From Syntrophaceae bacterium (GTDB taxonomy: Bacteria; Desulfobacterota; BSN033; UBA1163), in the NCBI GenBank assembly GCA_013388635.1, contig JACAEX010000078.1:1-64000 (forward strand): a stretch of 64,000 bases of DNA. Reading direction: 5' to 3'. Under the pieces are notes generated by a model, which was given only the letters and a program-made list of their open reading frames with translations, was not told the DNA's origin and ran no database searches. Position numbers and translations under genes: made by a program. Below are positions 17,996 to 27,155 of the stretch, piece by piece (position 1 is the stretch's first letter; every line of letters begins with the position of its first letter).

Positions 17996-19474
17996 TCAAC
18001 TCGAGAGGCCCTTCTTCTCCATCACCCTCCGATAGAGTTGAAGGTAGGCCCCAGCCGATCTCTCCCAAGAGAAATCCGCCTCCATGGCATTCCTCTGGAG
18101 TTGTCCCCAGTGCTCGGGACGGTAGTAAAAACCGATGGCCGCCTTAATTTGATCGAGAAACTCCTTGGGATCGTAACGGGAGAATTTAAATCCATTCCCT
18201 CTTTTCGTGGCAGGGTCATAGTTCACGATGGTATCGTCCAGTCCGCCAGTAGCCCGCACAACCGGGATCGTCCCGTATTTCAGACTGTAGATTTGATTCA
18301 GACCGCAGGGTTCATACTTCGACGGCATCAGGAAGAGATCTGCTCCGGCTTCGATCTTATGAGCCAATCGGTTATCGTAAGCGATTCGGACCCCCGCCTT
18401 TTTGGGATATTTGCGAGCCACCTCAGTGAAGAGAATCTGGTATTTCTCCTCTCCTGTTCCAAGAAGCACGAAGCCCACATCGAGGGTGAAGAGCTCGTCG
18501 AGTATCTCTGCCAGCAGGTCGAACCCTTTTTGATCTGCCAGCCGGGAGATCATCCCTAAGAGGGGAGAGTGCTCAAGGGAGGGCGAGAGGTTGAATTCCT
18601 TGATCAGATCCTTTTTGCATGCTCTCTTTCCCGAGAGGTCCTCCGGGCTGTAACGAGCGATCAGGTGAGGGTCGTGAGAGGGGTCCCATTCCTGATAGTC
18701 CACGCCATTGAGGATTCCATAAAGGTCTTCCCTTCGCTTTCTCAAAATGCCTTCCAGCCCGTAACCATATTCAGGGGTTTGGATCTCTTCGCTATATTTT
18801 TGACTGACCGTGGTGATCGCATCGGCGTAGACGATCCCTGCCTTCATGAGGTTGATCCTTTCCCAAAATTCGATCCCCTCTGGGTTATACATCTCTCCGG
18901 GGAGACCGGTGAGGCTGAACTTCTCTTTCTTAAATATTCCCTGATAGGCGATGTTATGGATGGTGAAGACGATGGCTGTGCGAGAGAAAAGGGGATCCTC
19001 GCGGTAGATCGATCGCAGATAGGCCGGGACCAAACCGGTTTGCCATTCATGGTGGTGGATGACTTCAGGAGAGAACCCGATGCGCTGACAGAGGATGATG
19101 GCCGCTCTGGAGAAGAAGATGAAACGTTCTGCATTGTCGAAATAGTCCCCTTTGGGTGTGCTGTAGAGGTATTCCCGATCGTAGAACTCAGGACGGCCGA
19201 TGAAATAGACGGGGATGCCCTCCTTCAATTCGGCCTGATAGATTTCTGCCCTGAGCATCTCATCGCCGATGGGGACGTCCATCTCCATGGCCAGATATCG
19301 GAGAGGAAGGCCAGACTCTTTGACCATCCGGTAGTAGGGCATCACCATCTTCAACTCACATCCCAGGGGCTGGAGAAATTTGGGGAGGGCCCCTGCCACA
19401 TCGGCCAAACCGCCTGTCTTGGCAAAAGGGACAGCCTCAGGAGTCACAAAGAGGACGCGCAAGGGTCTGTTCAT
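17996..19474 (-). CDS. glgA: Glycogen (starch) synthase, GT5
   Basis: A 492-aa ADP-glucose:alpha-1,4-glucan glucosyltransferase of full family length. The N-terminal ADP-glucose motif is present as KTGGLADVAGALPK. Further motifs are HHHEWQTGLVPAYL, FTIHNIAYQG, SRLADQKGFDL and the C-terminal MPSKYEPCGLNQIYSLKYGTIPVVRATGGLDDTI with the conserved Glu and Cys. Cytoplasmic glycogen synthesis. A GH57/DUF3536 enzyme further along the window could be functionally related. It is followed on the same strand by the exported rhodanese. Confidence 0.95.
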   Translation of the reverse strand: MNRPLRVLFVTPEAVPFAKTGGLADVAGALPKFLQPLGCELKMVMPYYRMVKESGLPLRYLAMEMDVPIGDEMLRAEIYQAELKEGIPVYFIGRPEFYDREYLYSTPKGDYFDNAERFIFFSRAAIILCQRIGFSPEVIHHHEWQTGLVPAYLRSIYREDPLFSRTAIVFTIHNIAYQGIFKKEKFSLTGLPGEMYNPEGIEFWERINLMKAGIVYADAITTVSQKYSEEIQTPEYGYGLEGILRKRREDLYGILNGVDYQEWDPSHDPHLIARYSPEDLSGKRACKKDLIKEFNLSPSLEHSPLLGMISRLADQKGFDLLAEILDELFTLDVGFVLLGTGEEKYQILFTEVARKYPKKAGVRIAYDNRLAHKIEAGADLFLMPSKYEPCGLNQIYSLKYGTIPVVRATGGLDDTIVNYDPATKRGNGFKFSRYDPKEFLDQIKAAIGFYYRPEHWGQLQRNAMEADFSWERSAGAYLQLYRRVMEKKGLSS

Positions 19475-19544
19475 GTTTAACCCGATTGCACAATGAGAAA
19501 ATTTGAATGGAAAGTAGTTACGCCATCATCGATTAAATCTCAAT

Positions 19545-19690
19545 AACCAAACCCCAAACTCCAAATAAATTTCAATTACCAAATATTCAAATAACCAAAA
19601 GGGTTGTTCATCAGCAGGATTTTGGTCATTGAAGACTTGGTCATTATTTGATTATTGGTTTTTGGAATTTGGGTATTTTTCATCATCAGA
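19545..19690. repeat. Imperfect inverted repeat rich in CCAAA/TTTGG
   Basis: Left arm CAATAACCAAACCCCAAACTCC...AAATAACCAAAA and right arm TTGGTCATT...TTATTGGTTTTTGGAATTTGGG form a large imperfect stem. A similar element lies at about 56320-56460. The right arm overlaps the 3' end of mscS. Confidence 0.6.
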
Positions 19691-20545
19691 TATTTTGCTT
19701 CTTCTGGTCTCTCCCCAGAAGAGAGTCCGGTGAGGAAACGGGATCTCAATTCCCTTCTCGTCGAATCGATTCTTAATCCTCCTCCGAAGCTCCCTTCCCA
19801 CCTCCCACTGTTTCAGAGGTGCGGTCTTCACCATCATCCGGATGACCACCTCGGATTCCCCGAACTTCTCCACTCCCAGTATTTGAAGGGGTTCGAGGAT
19901 GGCGCTCTTGTACGGTTCCTCGGCCTGGAGTTCCTTTCCGATCTGGCCCAGCAGTTCGATCACCTGATCAATATCCTCCCGGTAGGAGATGCCCACGTCG
20001 AGAACGGACCGAGACCATTCTTTGGAGAGGTTGCTCACCACCTTGATCTCGCCGTTCGGGATGGTGTGGACCTTTCCTTCCAGATCCCTCAGCACGGTCC
20101 TCCTCAGACTTAACGATTCGACCAGCCCGGATACCCCGGCGACTTCAATCACATCCCCGATCCGGTACTGGTTTTCGAGGATAATGAAGAAGCCGCTGAT
20201 CACATCCTTGACCAGATTCTGGGCCCCAAAGCCGATGGCCAGGGCCCCGATGCCAGCAGTCGCCAGGAGAGGCGCCAGCTGGATTCCAAGCTCTCCTAAG
20301 ATCATGAGGATGGCGATGACCGAGAGGAAGATGAGAAAGGCGTGTCGGAGGATATCGCCTAAGGTATGGGCCCTCTTTCTCGCCTCGGCGGCCTGGAGGG
20401 GGTCCTTCTCTCGAACGAACCTCTCCATCCAGCCTATGATCCATTTGGACATCTGGGTGAGGATGATCAGGCCGATCAGGATTCCGAGGATCCTGATCCC
20501 TGACGTGGTCAGCCAGCTGGCAACCGCTTTGAGTATTTGATGCAT
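19652..20545 (-). CDS. Small-conductance mechanosensitive channel (MscS family)
   Basis: A 297-aa inner-membrane channel with three N-terminal hydrophobic segments and the pore helix region LAPLLATAGIGALAIGFGAQNLVKDVISGFFIILENQYRIGDVIEV, the MscS signature. A cytoplasmic beta and alpha/beta vestibule domain follows. It releases solutes on hypo-osmotic shock. The ATG at 20545 follows GAAGG; the track start is TTG. The last dozen residues (SDDEKYPNSKNQ) are encoded by the arm of the inverted repeat, suggesting that the element inserted at the gene end and supplied a new stop codon. Confidence 0.9.
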   Translation of the reverse strand: MHQILKAVASWLTTSGIRILGILIGLIILTQMSKWIIGWMERFVREKDPLQAAEARKRAHTLGDILRHAFLIFLSVIAILMILGELGIQLAPLLATAGIGALAIGFGAQNLVKDVISGFFIILENQYRIGDVIEVAGVSGLVESLSLRRTVLRDLEGKVHTIPNGEIKVVSNLSKEWSRSVLDVGISYREDIDQVIELLGQIGKELQAEEPYKSAILEPLQILGVEKFGESEVVIRMMVKTAPLKQWEVGRELRRRIKNRFDEKGIEIPFPHRTLFWGETRRSKISDDEKYPNSKNQ

Positions 20546-20594
20546 GCAGACCTTCGCAAGCCAATACAAAATTCGGAATCCAATTCAGATCGGC

Positions 20595-20831
20595 CTATTC
20601 CCCTTTTTCCGTTTTCCGGATGGCCTTTTCCAGGCGATCCAGGGCATCAGCGGTCCTGTTTCTTAAGGAATCGGTCATGGTTATCAAATCGTCGATCTGC
20701 TTCTTCAGGTCAACCGAAGAGGTCTTGGCTTCCAGTTGGCGTTTCAGTTCCGCGGTTCCTCCTGTCCGCTGGTATGCGAGAATGGCGACGATGAGCGCGA
20801 CCACTGCGATAAGAAGCGTGATGGCTTCCAT
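20595..20831 (-). CDS. Small membrane-anchored coiled-coil protein
   Basis: A 78-aa protein with one N-terminal transmembrane helix (TLLIAVVALIVAILAY) and then a charged heptad-like helix (ELKRQLEAKTSSVDLKKQIDDLITMTDSLRNRTADALDRLEKAI). No family recognised. It starts 2 bp after the DUF502 stop and precedes mscS, within the purB-ftsH-DUF502 gene string, so it may be a membrane-stress accessory protein, which is inference. Confidence 0.7.
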   Translation of the reverse strand: MEAITLLIAVVALIVAILAYQRTGGTAELKRQLEAKTSSVDLKKQIDDLITMTDSLRNRTADALDRLEKAIRKTEKGE

Positions 20832-20833
20832 GA

Positions 20834-21535
20834 TCAGGGACCTCCTTCGATTTTTGAATTAAGATAATTTATCCCTTTTATATTTTCAATCGCTTCCTTT
20901 TCCGATCTCCTTTTCGACAGCGGGACGGAAAGATTGCGGGGGGTGACGATCCCGACGGACATGATCGCTTTGATCGCCTCTTCAATCGTCAGCTGAGAGG
21001 GAAGGACCTTTTCTTTAGGGAGGAAGAGAAGAAAGCCCTGGGGCGGGATGAAGGCCGTAGGAACGAAGACCGTCACCCTGGTCTGATCATTGAGATCGGT
21101 GATCTCGTTCGTGACAAAACCGAGCATGTGATTTCCTTCTTGAGGAAATTCTACAAAGACTGCCTGGCGAAAGGTGCCCCTCCGAGTTGCAGAAAAGGCA
21201 TCGGTCAGTTGTTTGGAGGCGGTGTAGATGTTCTTCACCACCGGGATGACAGTGAAGAGACGGTCCCCCAGGCCGACCAGTTGGCGGCCGAGGACATTGG
21301 TGGCGATCAGGCCGATCAGGTAGAGGAGTAGAAAGAAGCCGATGATCCCCAGCCCAGGCACGGAGAAAGTCCGTTGAAAGAGAAAGACGTTGACATGGGG
21401 CATCAGTGGGCCGAGGATATTATCCACGGTGTTAAAGACAAACTTCAAGACGAGGAAGGTGATGCCGAGGGGGAGGGCGGCCAGGACCCCTGCAAAGATC
21501 TTTGTCCGAAGATGTCTCAGGATTTTCTTCATCAT
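20834..21535 (-). CDS. DUF502 family membrane protein
   Basis: A 233-aa protein with two transmembrane segments near the N-terminus ([42 protein letters not shown]) and a conserved soluble tail ([22 protein letters not shown]). This matches the DUF502 family of bacterial and plant (LIKE COV-like) membrane proteins of unknown biochemical role. Its start overlaps the ftsH stop by 4 bp (ATGA-type), indicating translational coupling. Confidence 0.88.
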   Translation of the reverse strand: MMKKILRHLRTKIFAGVLAALPLGITFLVLKFVFNTVDNILGPLMPHVNVFLFQRTFSVPGLGIIGFFLLLYLIGLIATNVLGRQLVGLGDRLFTVIPVVKNIYTASKQLTDAFSATRRGTFRQAVFVEFPQEGNHMLGFVTNEITDLNDQTRVTVFVPTAFIPPQGFLLFLPKEKVLPSQLTIEEAIKAIMSVGIVTPRNLSVPLSKRRSEKEAIENIKGINYLNSKIEGGP

Positions 21536-23415
21536 GCCCTTTCCGCGGGCAGCTGAATGATCTTCTTCAGGTCTGCCTCTTCAACCACCTCCTTCTCCAG
21601 GAGGAGTCGAGCCAGCTCTTCGAGCTTATCCCTTTTTCCCGTCAGGGTCTCTTTCACCCTGGTGTAGGTCTCGTCGATGATCTTTTTCACCTCTGCGTCG
21701 ATCTGTTTTGCGGTTTCTTCACTATACTCCTTCGAAGAGAGAGAGGAGGGAAGAAAGAGGGGTTTCTTTTCCTTCTCGTAGGTGACATAACCCAGTTTTT
21801 CACTCATCCCGTATTCTTTCACCATACTGGTCGCGATATCCGTTGCCCGTAGGAGATCATTATGAGCACCGGTGGAGATCTCTCCAAAGGTAATTTCCTC
21901 AGCGACCCTTCCTCCCAGAAGGACGGCCAAACGGTCCAGAAGCTCTGTCTTGGTCATCAGGTAGCGATCCTCTGTTGGAAGCTGAAGCGTATAGCCCAGG
22001 GCAGAGATCCCCCTCGGGATAATGGAGATTCTGCGCACGGGATCGGCACTGGGCAGGAGAGAGGCCATGATGGCGTGGCCGGATTCGTGGAAGGCCACGA
22101 TCTCCTTCTCCTTCTTTGACATCAACCTTCGCTTCTTCTCCAGCCCGGCCACGACGCGGTCGATCGCCTCTTCGATGTCGGCCATCTCCACCGACTCCTT
22201 ATTCTTCCGGGCTGCGAGCAGGGCGGCTTCGTTGACAATATTGGCAAGGTCTGCGCCCACAAATCCAGGGGTCCTTGAAGCGATCACCTTCAGGTCTACA
22301 TCCGGAGATAACTTGACATTCCGGGTGTGGATCCTCAGGATCTCCTCCCTGCCCACGAGATCGGGTCGGTCGACAACGACGTGGCGGTCGAATCTGCCCG
22401 GTCTGAGAAGCGCAGGGTCCAGAATTTCAGGGCGGTTGGTGGCCGCCATGATGATCACGCCCGTATTCGGGTCGAAGCCATCCATTTCGGCCAGGAGCTG
22501 GTTGAGGGTCTGTTCCTGTTCGTCATGTCTGCCCAGGGGATTGACCCCTCTGGCCTTTCCCAGGGCATCGAGTTCATCGATGAAGATGATGCAGGGTGCG
22601 TGGGTTTGGGCCTGTGCGAAGAGATCCCTTACCCTTGCGGCTCCCACGCCAACGAACATCTCCACAAAGTCAGAGCCGCTGATCGAGAAGAAAGGGACAT
22701 TCGCCTCGCCCGCCACAGCCCTGGCCAGAAGGGTTTTTCCTGTCCCAGGCATCCCGACCAGGAGAACCCCCTTCGGGATCTTTCCACCGAGGCGCTGGAA
22801 CTTCCCTGGATTTTTGAGAAATTCGACCACCTCCTTTAACTCTTCTTTGGCCTCATCGATCCCAGCCACATCGGCGAAGCTCACCTTCTTCTCCTTCTCC
22901 GCATAGATCTTGGCCCGGCTCTTTCCGAAGGACATCACGCTCGTCTCCGGTCCGATGCGGGAGAAGAGGAGCCTCCAGACGACGAAGAAGAAGACGAGAG
23001 GCACGATCCAGGAGAGGAGATTCATCAGCCATTTGCTCTCCACCTTTCCAGTATACTTCACACGATGGGCCTCCAGCTCCTTCACCAGATCCGGATCCTC
23101 CACCCGGACGGTCTGAAACTTGCGGACGCCCTTCTCCGTCTCTCTGTCTCCAGCGATCGATTCCTGGGTGATGGTGAGTTCTTTAATCTTTCCAGCCCGG
23201 AGCGACTCCTTGAACTCGCTGTAGGGGATCACGTCCTCGGCCCTTCGGCTGACGATGTAATTCTGAATGAACAGGATGATGAGAAAGGCGATGACGAAGT
23301 ACCAGATCGTGAAATGGGTCTTTCTCAGGACCGGTTTCTTTCCACCTCTGGTCGGAGGCTCCTTGATCCGCAGGAGATCTCTCAAATTGGGAGGCGGTTT
23401 TTGATCTTTCTTCAT
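21532..23415 (-). CDS. ftsH: ATP-dependent zinc metalloprotease FtsH
   Basis: A 627-aa membrane-anchored AAA+ protease. It has an N-terminal TM ([20 protein letters not shown]), a periplasmic domain and a second TM ([19 protein letters not shown]). The AAA module carries Walker A ([13 protein letters not shown]), Walker B ([11 protein letters not shown]) and SRH ([20 protein letters not shown]). The M41 protease has the HESGHAIMA zinc motif. It degrades membrane proteins and short-lived regulators. Genes follow purB (adjacent) and overlap DUF502, one transcription unit. No neighbouring hflKC is seen. Confidence 0.97.
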   Translation of the reverse strand: MKKDQKPPPNLRDLLRIKEPPTRGGKKPVLRKTHFTIWYFVIAFLIILFIQNYIVSRRAEDVIPYSEFKESLRAGKIKELTITQESIAGDRETEKGVRKFQTVRVEDPDLVKELEAHRVKYTGKVESKWLMNLLSWIVPLVFFFVVWRLLFSRIGPETSVMSFGKSRAKIYAEKEKKVSFADVAGIDEAKEELKEVVEFLKNPGKFQRLGGKIPKGVLLVGMPGTGKTLLARAVAGEANVPFFSISGSDFVEMFVGVGAARVRDLFAQAQTHAPCIIFIDELDALGKARGVNPLGRHDEQEQTLNQLLAEMDGFDPNTGVIIMAATNRPEILDPALLRPGRFDRHVVVDRPDLVGREEILRIHTRNVKLSPDVDLKVIASRTPGFVGADLANIVNEAALLAARKNKESVEMADIEEAIDRVVAGLEKKRRLMSKKEKEIVAFHESGHAIMASLLPSADPVRRISIIPRGISALGYTLQLPTEDRYLMTKTELLDRLAVLLGGRVAEEITFGEISTGAHNDLLRATDIATSMVKEYGMSEKLGYVTYEKEKKPLFLPSSLSSKEYSEETAKQIDAEVKKIIDETYTRVKETLTGKRDKLEELARLLLEKEVVEEADLKKIIQLPAERA

Positions 23416-24714
23416 CTATTGGTCTCCAAATACCCTCTGGAAGATGTGATCGACATGTTTGAGATGGCTTCGGACATCAAACGAAGCATCCAACTCCTCC
23501 GGCCTGACCAGGCGTCGGATAGCTTCGTCCTGAGAAAGAAGGGTCTTGAAATCCTCCCCCCTCTCCCAGACCCTCATCGCATTTCTCTGAACCACTCCAT
23601 AAGCTTCCTCTCTCGACAGACCTTTACGCGTGAGAAGGAGAAGGACCGACTCCGAAAAGATGAGACCTCCCGTCTTTTCAAGGTTGGCCTTCATATTCTC
23701 CGGATAGACGATCAGGCCCTCCATGATGGAGGAGAATCGGTTGAGCATATAGTCGATCAGGATGGTGGCATCGGGAGCGATCACCCGCTCCACAGAGGAG
23801 TGGCTGATGTCCCGTTCGTGCCAGAGGGCCACGTTCTCCAGTGCGGTGATGCTGTAAGACCGCACCAGACGGGCCAGGCCCGAGAGGTTCTCCGAGGAGA
23901 TCGGGTTCCTCTTGTGGGGCATGGCAGACGATCCTTTCTGGCCTTTGGAGAAGAACTCCTCAGCCTCCAGAACCTCGGTTCGCTGCAGGTGCCTCAGTTC
24001 TACAGAGAATTTTTCGATCGAGGTGGCGATGAGGGCCAGCGTCGTAAAGAACTCGGCATGGTGGTCCCTTTGAACAATCTGAGTTGAGATCGTGGCTGGT
24101 TTGAGACCCAATCGTTTGCAGACGAACTCCTCCACGAATGGATGGATATGGGCAAATGTCCCCACCGCACCGGAGATCTTGCCAACGCTGATCGCCTCCT
24201 TTGCCCTCTCCATGCGTAAGAGGTTTCGTTTCATCTCATCGTACCAGAGGGCCATTTTGAGACCGAAGGTGATGGGTTCGGCATGGACGCCGTGGGACCT
24301 TCCGATCATCACCGTCTCTTTATGCTCGAAGGCCTTCTCTTTCAGTATCTTTAAAACTCGAAGAGAATCCTGAAGGATGAGGTCAGAGGCCTCTTTCAGA
24401 AGCAGGGCCAGGGAGGTATCGAGGATATCTGAAGAGGTGAGGCCATAATGGAGGTATCTCGAGAGGGGACCGATCGATTCACCCACATTGGTCAGGAAGG
24501 CAAGCACGTCGTGTTTGGTCACCTTCTCAATCTCTTCGACCCGGCGGGCATCGAAGGAGGCTTTCTTCCTTATCTCTCTCGCCGCCTCTGCCGGAATTTC
24601 ACCCAGTTCTGACAGGGCCTCGCAGACCAGAAGCTCGATCTCCAGCCAGGTCTCATACTTTCTCTGGTCCGTCCAAATTCTTCCCATCTCCGGTCGAGTA
24701 TATCTTGGGATCAT
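23416..24714 (-). CDS. purB: Adenylosuccinate lyase
   Basis: A 432-aa member of the fumarase/aspartase superfamily, short (Bacillus-type) PurB. It starts MIPRYTRPEMGRIWTDQRKYETWLEIELL, with the catalytic His region GRSHGVHAEPITFGLK and the mobile signature loop GSSAMPHKRNP. It catalyses two steps of purine synthesis (SAICAR to AICAR plus fumarate; adenylosuccinate to AMP). The ribosome binding site GGAGCTGATCG precedes the ATG. First gene of the minus-strand unit purB-ftsH-DUF502; divergent from map. Confidence 0.96.
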   Translation of the reverse strand: MIPRYTRPEMGRIWTDQRKYETWLEIELLVCEALSELGEIPAEAAREIRKKASFDARRVEEIEKVTKHDVLAFLTNVGESIGPLSRYLHYGLTSSDILDTSLALLLKEASDLILQDSLRVLKILKEKAFEHKETVMIGRSHGVHAEPITFGLKMALWYDEMKRNLLRMERAKEAISVGKISGAVGTFAHIHPFVEEFVCKRLGLKPATISTQIVQRDHHAEFFTTLALIATSIEKFSVELRHLQRTEVLEAEEFFSKGQKGSSAMPHKRNPISSENLSGLARLVRSYSITALENVALWHERDISHSSVERVIAPDATILIDYMLNRFSSIMEGLIVYPENMKANLEKTGGLIFSESVLLLLTRKGLSREEAYGVVQRNAMRVWERGEDFKTLLSQDEAIRRLVRPEELDASFDVRSHLKHVDHIFQRVFGDQ

Positions 24715-24781
24715 CGATCAGCTCCTTACTGTCATTTTACTGGATGCAGTCGAAAAGTCAATAAGAAACGGGCTGCTTGGG

Positions 24782-24810
24782 TTGACAATCCATGGGTTGA
24801 AATGCATACT
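24782..24810 (+). promoter_or_regulatory. Sigma-70-type promoter abutting the map start codon
   Basis: TTGACA, 17-nt spacer, CATACT. The -10 ends 7 nt before the GTG start of map, so transcription would begin at or next to the start codon (leaderless mRNA). Confidence 0.55.
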
Positions 24811-24817
24811 AAGTCCT

Positions 24818-25564
24818 GTGATCATAATCAAATCAGCCCGAGAGATAGAGCAGCTGAAGCGATCGAATGCCATCGTGGCAGAGGTCTTTCAGGAGCTGAG
24901 AAAGAAGGTTGTCCCAGGGGTGAGCACTCTGGAGCTGGATCGGATTGCCGAGGAGATCATCCTCTCACGGGGAGCCCTTCCGGCGTTTAAGGGTTATCGA
25001 GGATTTCCCGCAACCCTCTGCATATCGATCAATGAAGAGGTGGTCCATGGCATCCCCAGCCAGCGGCAGTTGAGGGAAGGAGACATTGTGAGTCTGGACG
25101 TGGGGGCAAAGCTGAATGGTTATTTCGGAGACGGGGCGATCACCCTTCCTGTGGGGGAGGTGGATGGGGAGGCCAAGAGGCTCCTTGAGGTGACGGAGAA
25201 GGCCCTTTATATTGGGATTGAGAAGGCAAGGGTCGGGAATCGTCTCTTCGATATCTCTCATGCCATCCAGAGGTGGGTGGAGTCGCATGGGTTCTCCGTG
25301 GTCAGGGATTTTGTGGGCCACGGCATTGGTATGGACCTCCACGAGGAGCCCCAGATCCCGAACTTCGGCTCCCCCCATCAGGGGCCGAGATTGGAGAAGG
25401 GGATGGTCTTCGCCTTAGAGCCCATGGTGAATGAAGGGACCTACGAGGTCAAGATCCTTCCGGATGGCTGGACCGTGGTGACGGCCGACGGAAAACGCTC
25501 GGCCCATTTTGAGCATACGATTGTGATCACCGGGGACGGGGCTGAAATCCTGAGCAAGCTTTAG
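24818..25564 (+). CDS. map: Methionine aminopeptidase, type I
   Basis: A 248-aa dimetal M24A peptidase. It starts IIIKSAREIEQLKRSNAIVAEVFQEL and carries the metal ligands in NEEVVHGIP, VSLDVGAKLNGYFGDGA, DFVGHGIGMDLHEEPQIPNF, FALEPMVNEG and HFEHTIVIT. It removes N-terminal Met from nascent proteins. The track ORF extends far upstream over purB, but family length points to GTG at 24818. No Shine-Dalgarno precedes it, while a promoter ends 7 nt upstream, so it may be translated from a leaderless transcript. Confidence 0.93.
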   Translation: MIIIKSAREIEQLKRSNAIVAEVFQELRKKVVPGVSTLELDRIAEEIILSRGALPAFKGYRGFPATLCISINEEVVHGIPSQRQLREGDIVSLDVGAKLNGYFGDGAITLPVGEVDGEAKRLLEVTEKALYIGIEKARVGNRLFDISHAIQRWVESHGFSVVRDFVGHGIGMDLHEEPQIPNFGSPHQGPRLEKGMVFALEPMVNEGTYEVKILPDGWTVVTADGKRSAHFEHTIVITGDGAEILSKL

Positions 25565-25647
25565 ACATGAGAATGACAGTGTACGTGTGAGTTGATTCCC
25601 GACTCACAATTCACGATTCACGATAGGGAGGAGGTTGGCAACCAAGT

Positions 25648-26640
25648 ATGTATCGAGTGGCTAAAGATATGATCGATTTGGTCGGGTATACGCCTCTGGT
25701 AAGGATCAACCACATCGTTCCCAACAAGAAGGTGAAGGTCTACGCAAAATTGGAACGGTACAACCCGGCGGGTTCGGTCAAGGATCGGATTGCCAAATAT
25801 ATGATCGAATACGGAGAGAGAGAGGGCCTCCTGACCAAAGATAAGATCGTCATCGAACCCACGAGCGGCAATACCGGAATCGCTCTGGCCATGGTCTGCG
25901 CGGTAAAGGGTTACCGGTTGGAACTGGTGATGCCGGAGACGATGAGCATCGAGAGAAGAAAGATCCTCACCGCCTACGGAGCCAAGATCGTTTTGAGCGA
26001 GGGGTCGAAGGGAATGGATGGGGCCATCGATCTGGCGATGGAGATGGCCCAGGATCCGAAGTATTACATGCCCTATCAGTTCAAGAATAAGTACAATGTC
26101 CTGGCCCACTATGAGACAACGGGCGAGGAGATATGGAAGGCCACCAGAGGCAAGGTGAGGATGTTTGTCGGAGGCTTGGGGACAACCGGAACTCTGATGG
26201 GTGTATCGAAAAGGCTGAAGGAGCATAATCCAGAGATCAGAATTGTGGGTGTGGAGCCATACCCCAATTCCATGATCCAGGGTTTGAAGAACCTCTCCTA
26301 TCAGTACGTGCCGGAGATCTACGATCCGAGCCGGTTGGATGAGAAGATCAATGTCACGGATGAGGATGCTTTTGAGATGGCGAGGGTTCTCACCATCCGA
26401 GAAGGGATCTTCTGTGGCATCAGTTCCGGGGCAGCGATGTGGGGGACGCTAAAAAAGGCAGGGGAATTGGATCAGGGGGTGATCGTCACCCTCTTCCCTG
26501 ACGGCGGGGAGAAATATGTGAGCACCCCACTTTACGAACCCAGCAAATGTTTCGAGTGTCTGAAAAAGCATAAGATCCCTACCTGCATGACCGAGGAATA
26601 TATCACCGCCTTGGAATGCATGGTGAAGAACGGCGGTTAA
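25648..26640 (+). CDS. Cysteine synthase / cystathionine beta-synthase family PLP enzyme
   Basis: A 330-aa fold-type-II PLP enzyme. The PLP Lys is in NPAGSVKDRIA, the phosphate/substrate loop is EPTSGNTGIALA, the glycine-rich cofactor loop is GGLGTTGTLMG, and SSGAA lies near the C-terminus. It should make cysteine from O-acetyl- or O-phosphoserine and sulfide. The C-terminal tail adds CFECLKKHKIPTC, a Cys-rich extension not found in E. coli CysK, possibly for metal or redox control. The ribosome binding site is GGGAGGAGG. It overlaps the convergent thioredoxin-like gene by 4 bp. Confidence 0.88.
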   Translation: MYRVAKDMIDLVGYTPLVRINHIVPNKKVKVYAKLERYNPAGSVKDRIAKYMIEYGEREGLLTKDKIVIEPTSGNTGIALAMVCAVKGYRLELVMPETMSIERRKILTAYGAKIVLSEGSKGMDGAIDLAMEMAQDPKYYMPYQFKNKYNVLAHYETTGEEIWKATRGKVRMFVGGLGTTGTLMGVSKRLKEHNPEIRIVGVEPYPNSMIQGLKNLSYQYVPEIYDPSRLDEKINVTDEDAFEMARVLTIREGIFCGISSGAAMWGTLKKAGELDQGVIVTLFPDGGEKYVSTPLYEPSKCFECLKKHKIPTCMTEEYITALECMVKNGG

Positions 26641-27038
26641 GCCCTTCCCTTTTGGAGAGGTCTGGCTGAAGCCTGGATATACCGATCGAGGAGGGCCTCG
26701 AGACGGCTCCTATCCCAGCCAGCATAGGTCTCTTTCCCCTCGATGATGAAGGCAGGATAGGTTCGGATCCGGTGACGAATGGATTTATATATTCCTGCGG
26801 GAGAACAGATATCGATCAGTTTGATCAGCAGACGATGCTTGTAAAGACGTCTCAATTCTCGGATCCAGTCAGATAGTTTGAGCTCCTCTTCTTTTAGGTC
26901 CAAAGGATACTGGTCCATCTCATTCTGGTGGAGGCTCTGGTTCAGGCCCGCCTGGTCAAAGAAGACGGTGCACTGGCGGCAAAGATGAAATGTGGTAAGA
27001 AGTCCGGTAACAATTTCTAACGTGATGGGCTTCATCAT
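26637..27038 (-). CDS. Thioredoxin-fold-like protein, unknown function
   Basis: A 133-aa protein. The first part contains LCRQC (CxxC-like) after a short strand, and the end, IRTYPAFIIEGKETYAGWDRSRLEALLDRYI, has the cis-Pro loop and last strand/helix pattern of thioredoxin-fold proteins. I chose the ATG at 27038, preceded by AGGAG, over the 30-bp-longer track start. Convergent with and overlapping the cysteine synthase-like gene, so a sulfur or redox role is possible. Confidence 0.65.
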   Translation of the reverse strand: MMKPITLEIVTGLLTTFHLCRQCTVFFDQAGLNQSLHQNEMDQYPLDLKEEELKLSDWIRELRRLYKHRLLIKLIDICSPAGIYKSIRHRIRTYPAFIIEGKETYAGWDRSRLEALLDRYIQASARPLQKGRA

Positions 27039-27155
27039 TTTCTCCTGCTTTTTTATAAAAAATAACACATGGGCTCAGGAGATTGCAAACCATGGCTTTT
27101 TATGCACCTGTGCAGAAGACTGAGGGCCACGGAGAGGGGAAGAAGAGGAGATGGG

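Noticed and set aside
18569-19480. 303-aa plus-strand ORF opposite glgA
   Set aside because: Shadow of glycogen synthase.
22022-22906. 294-aa plus-strand ORF opposite ftsH
   Set aside because: Ser/Arg-rich antisense reading of FtsH with no motif.
23065-24087. 340-aa plus-strand ORF opposite purB/ftsH
   Set aside because: Shadow ORF spanning the junction of two well-supported minus-strand genes.
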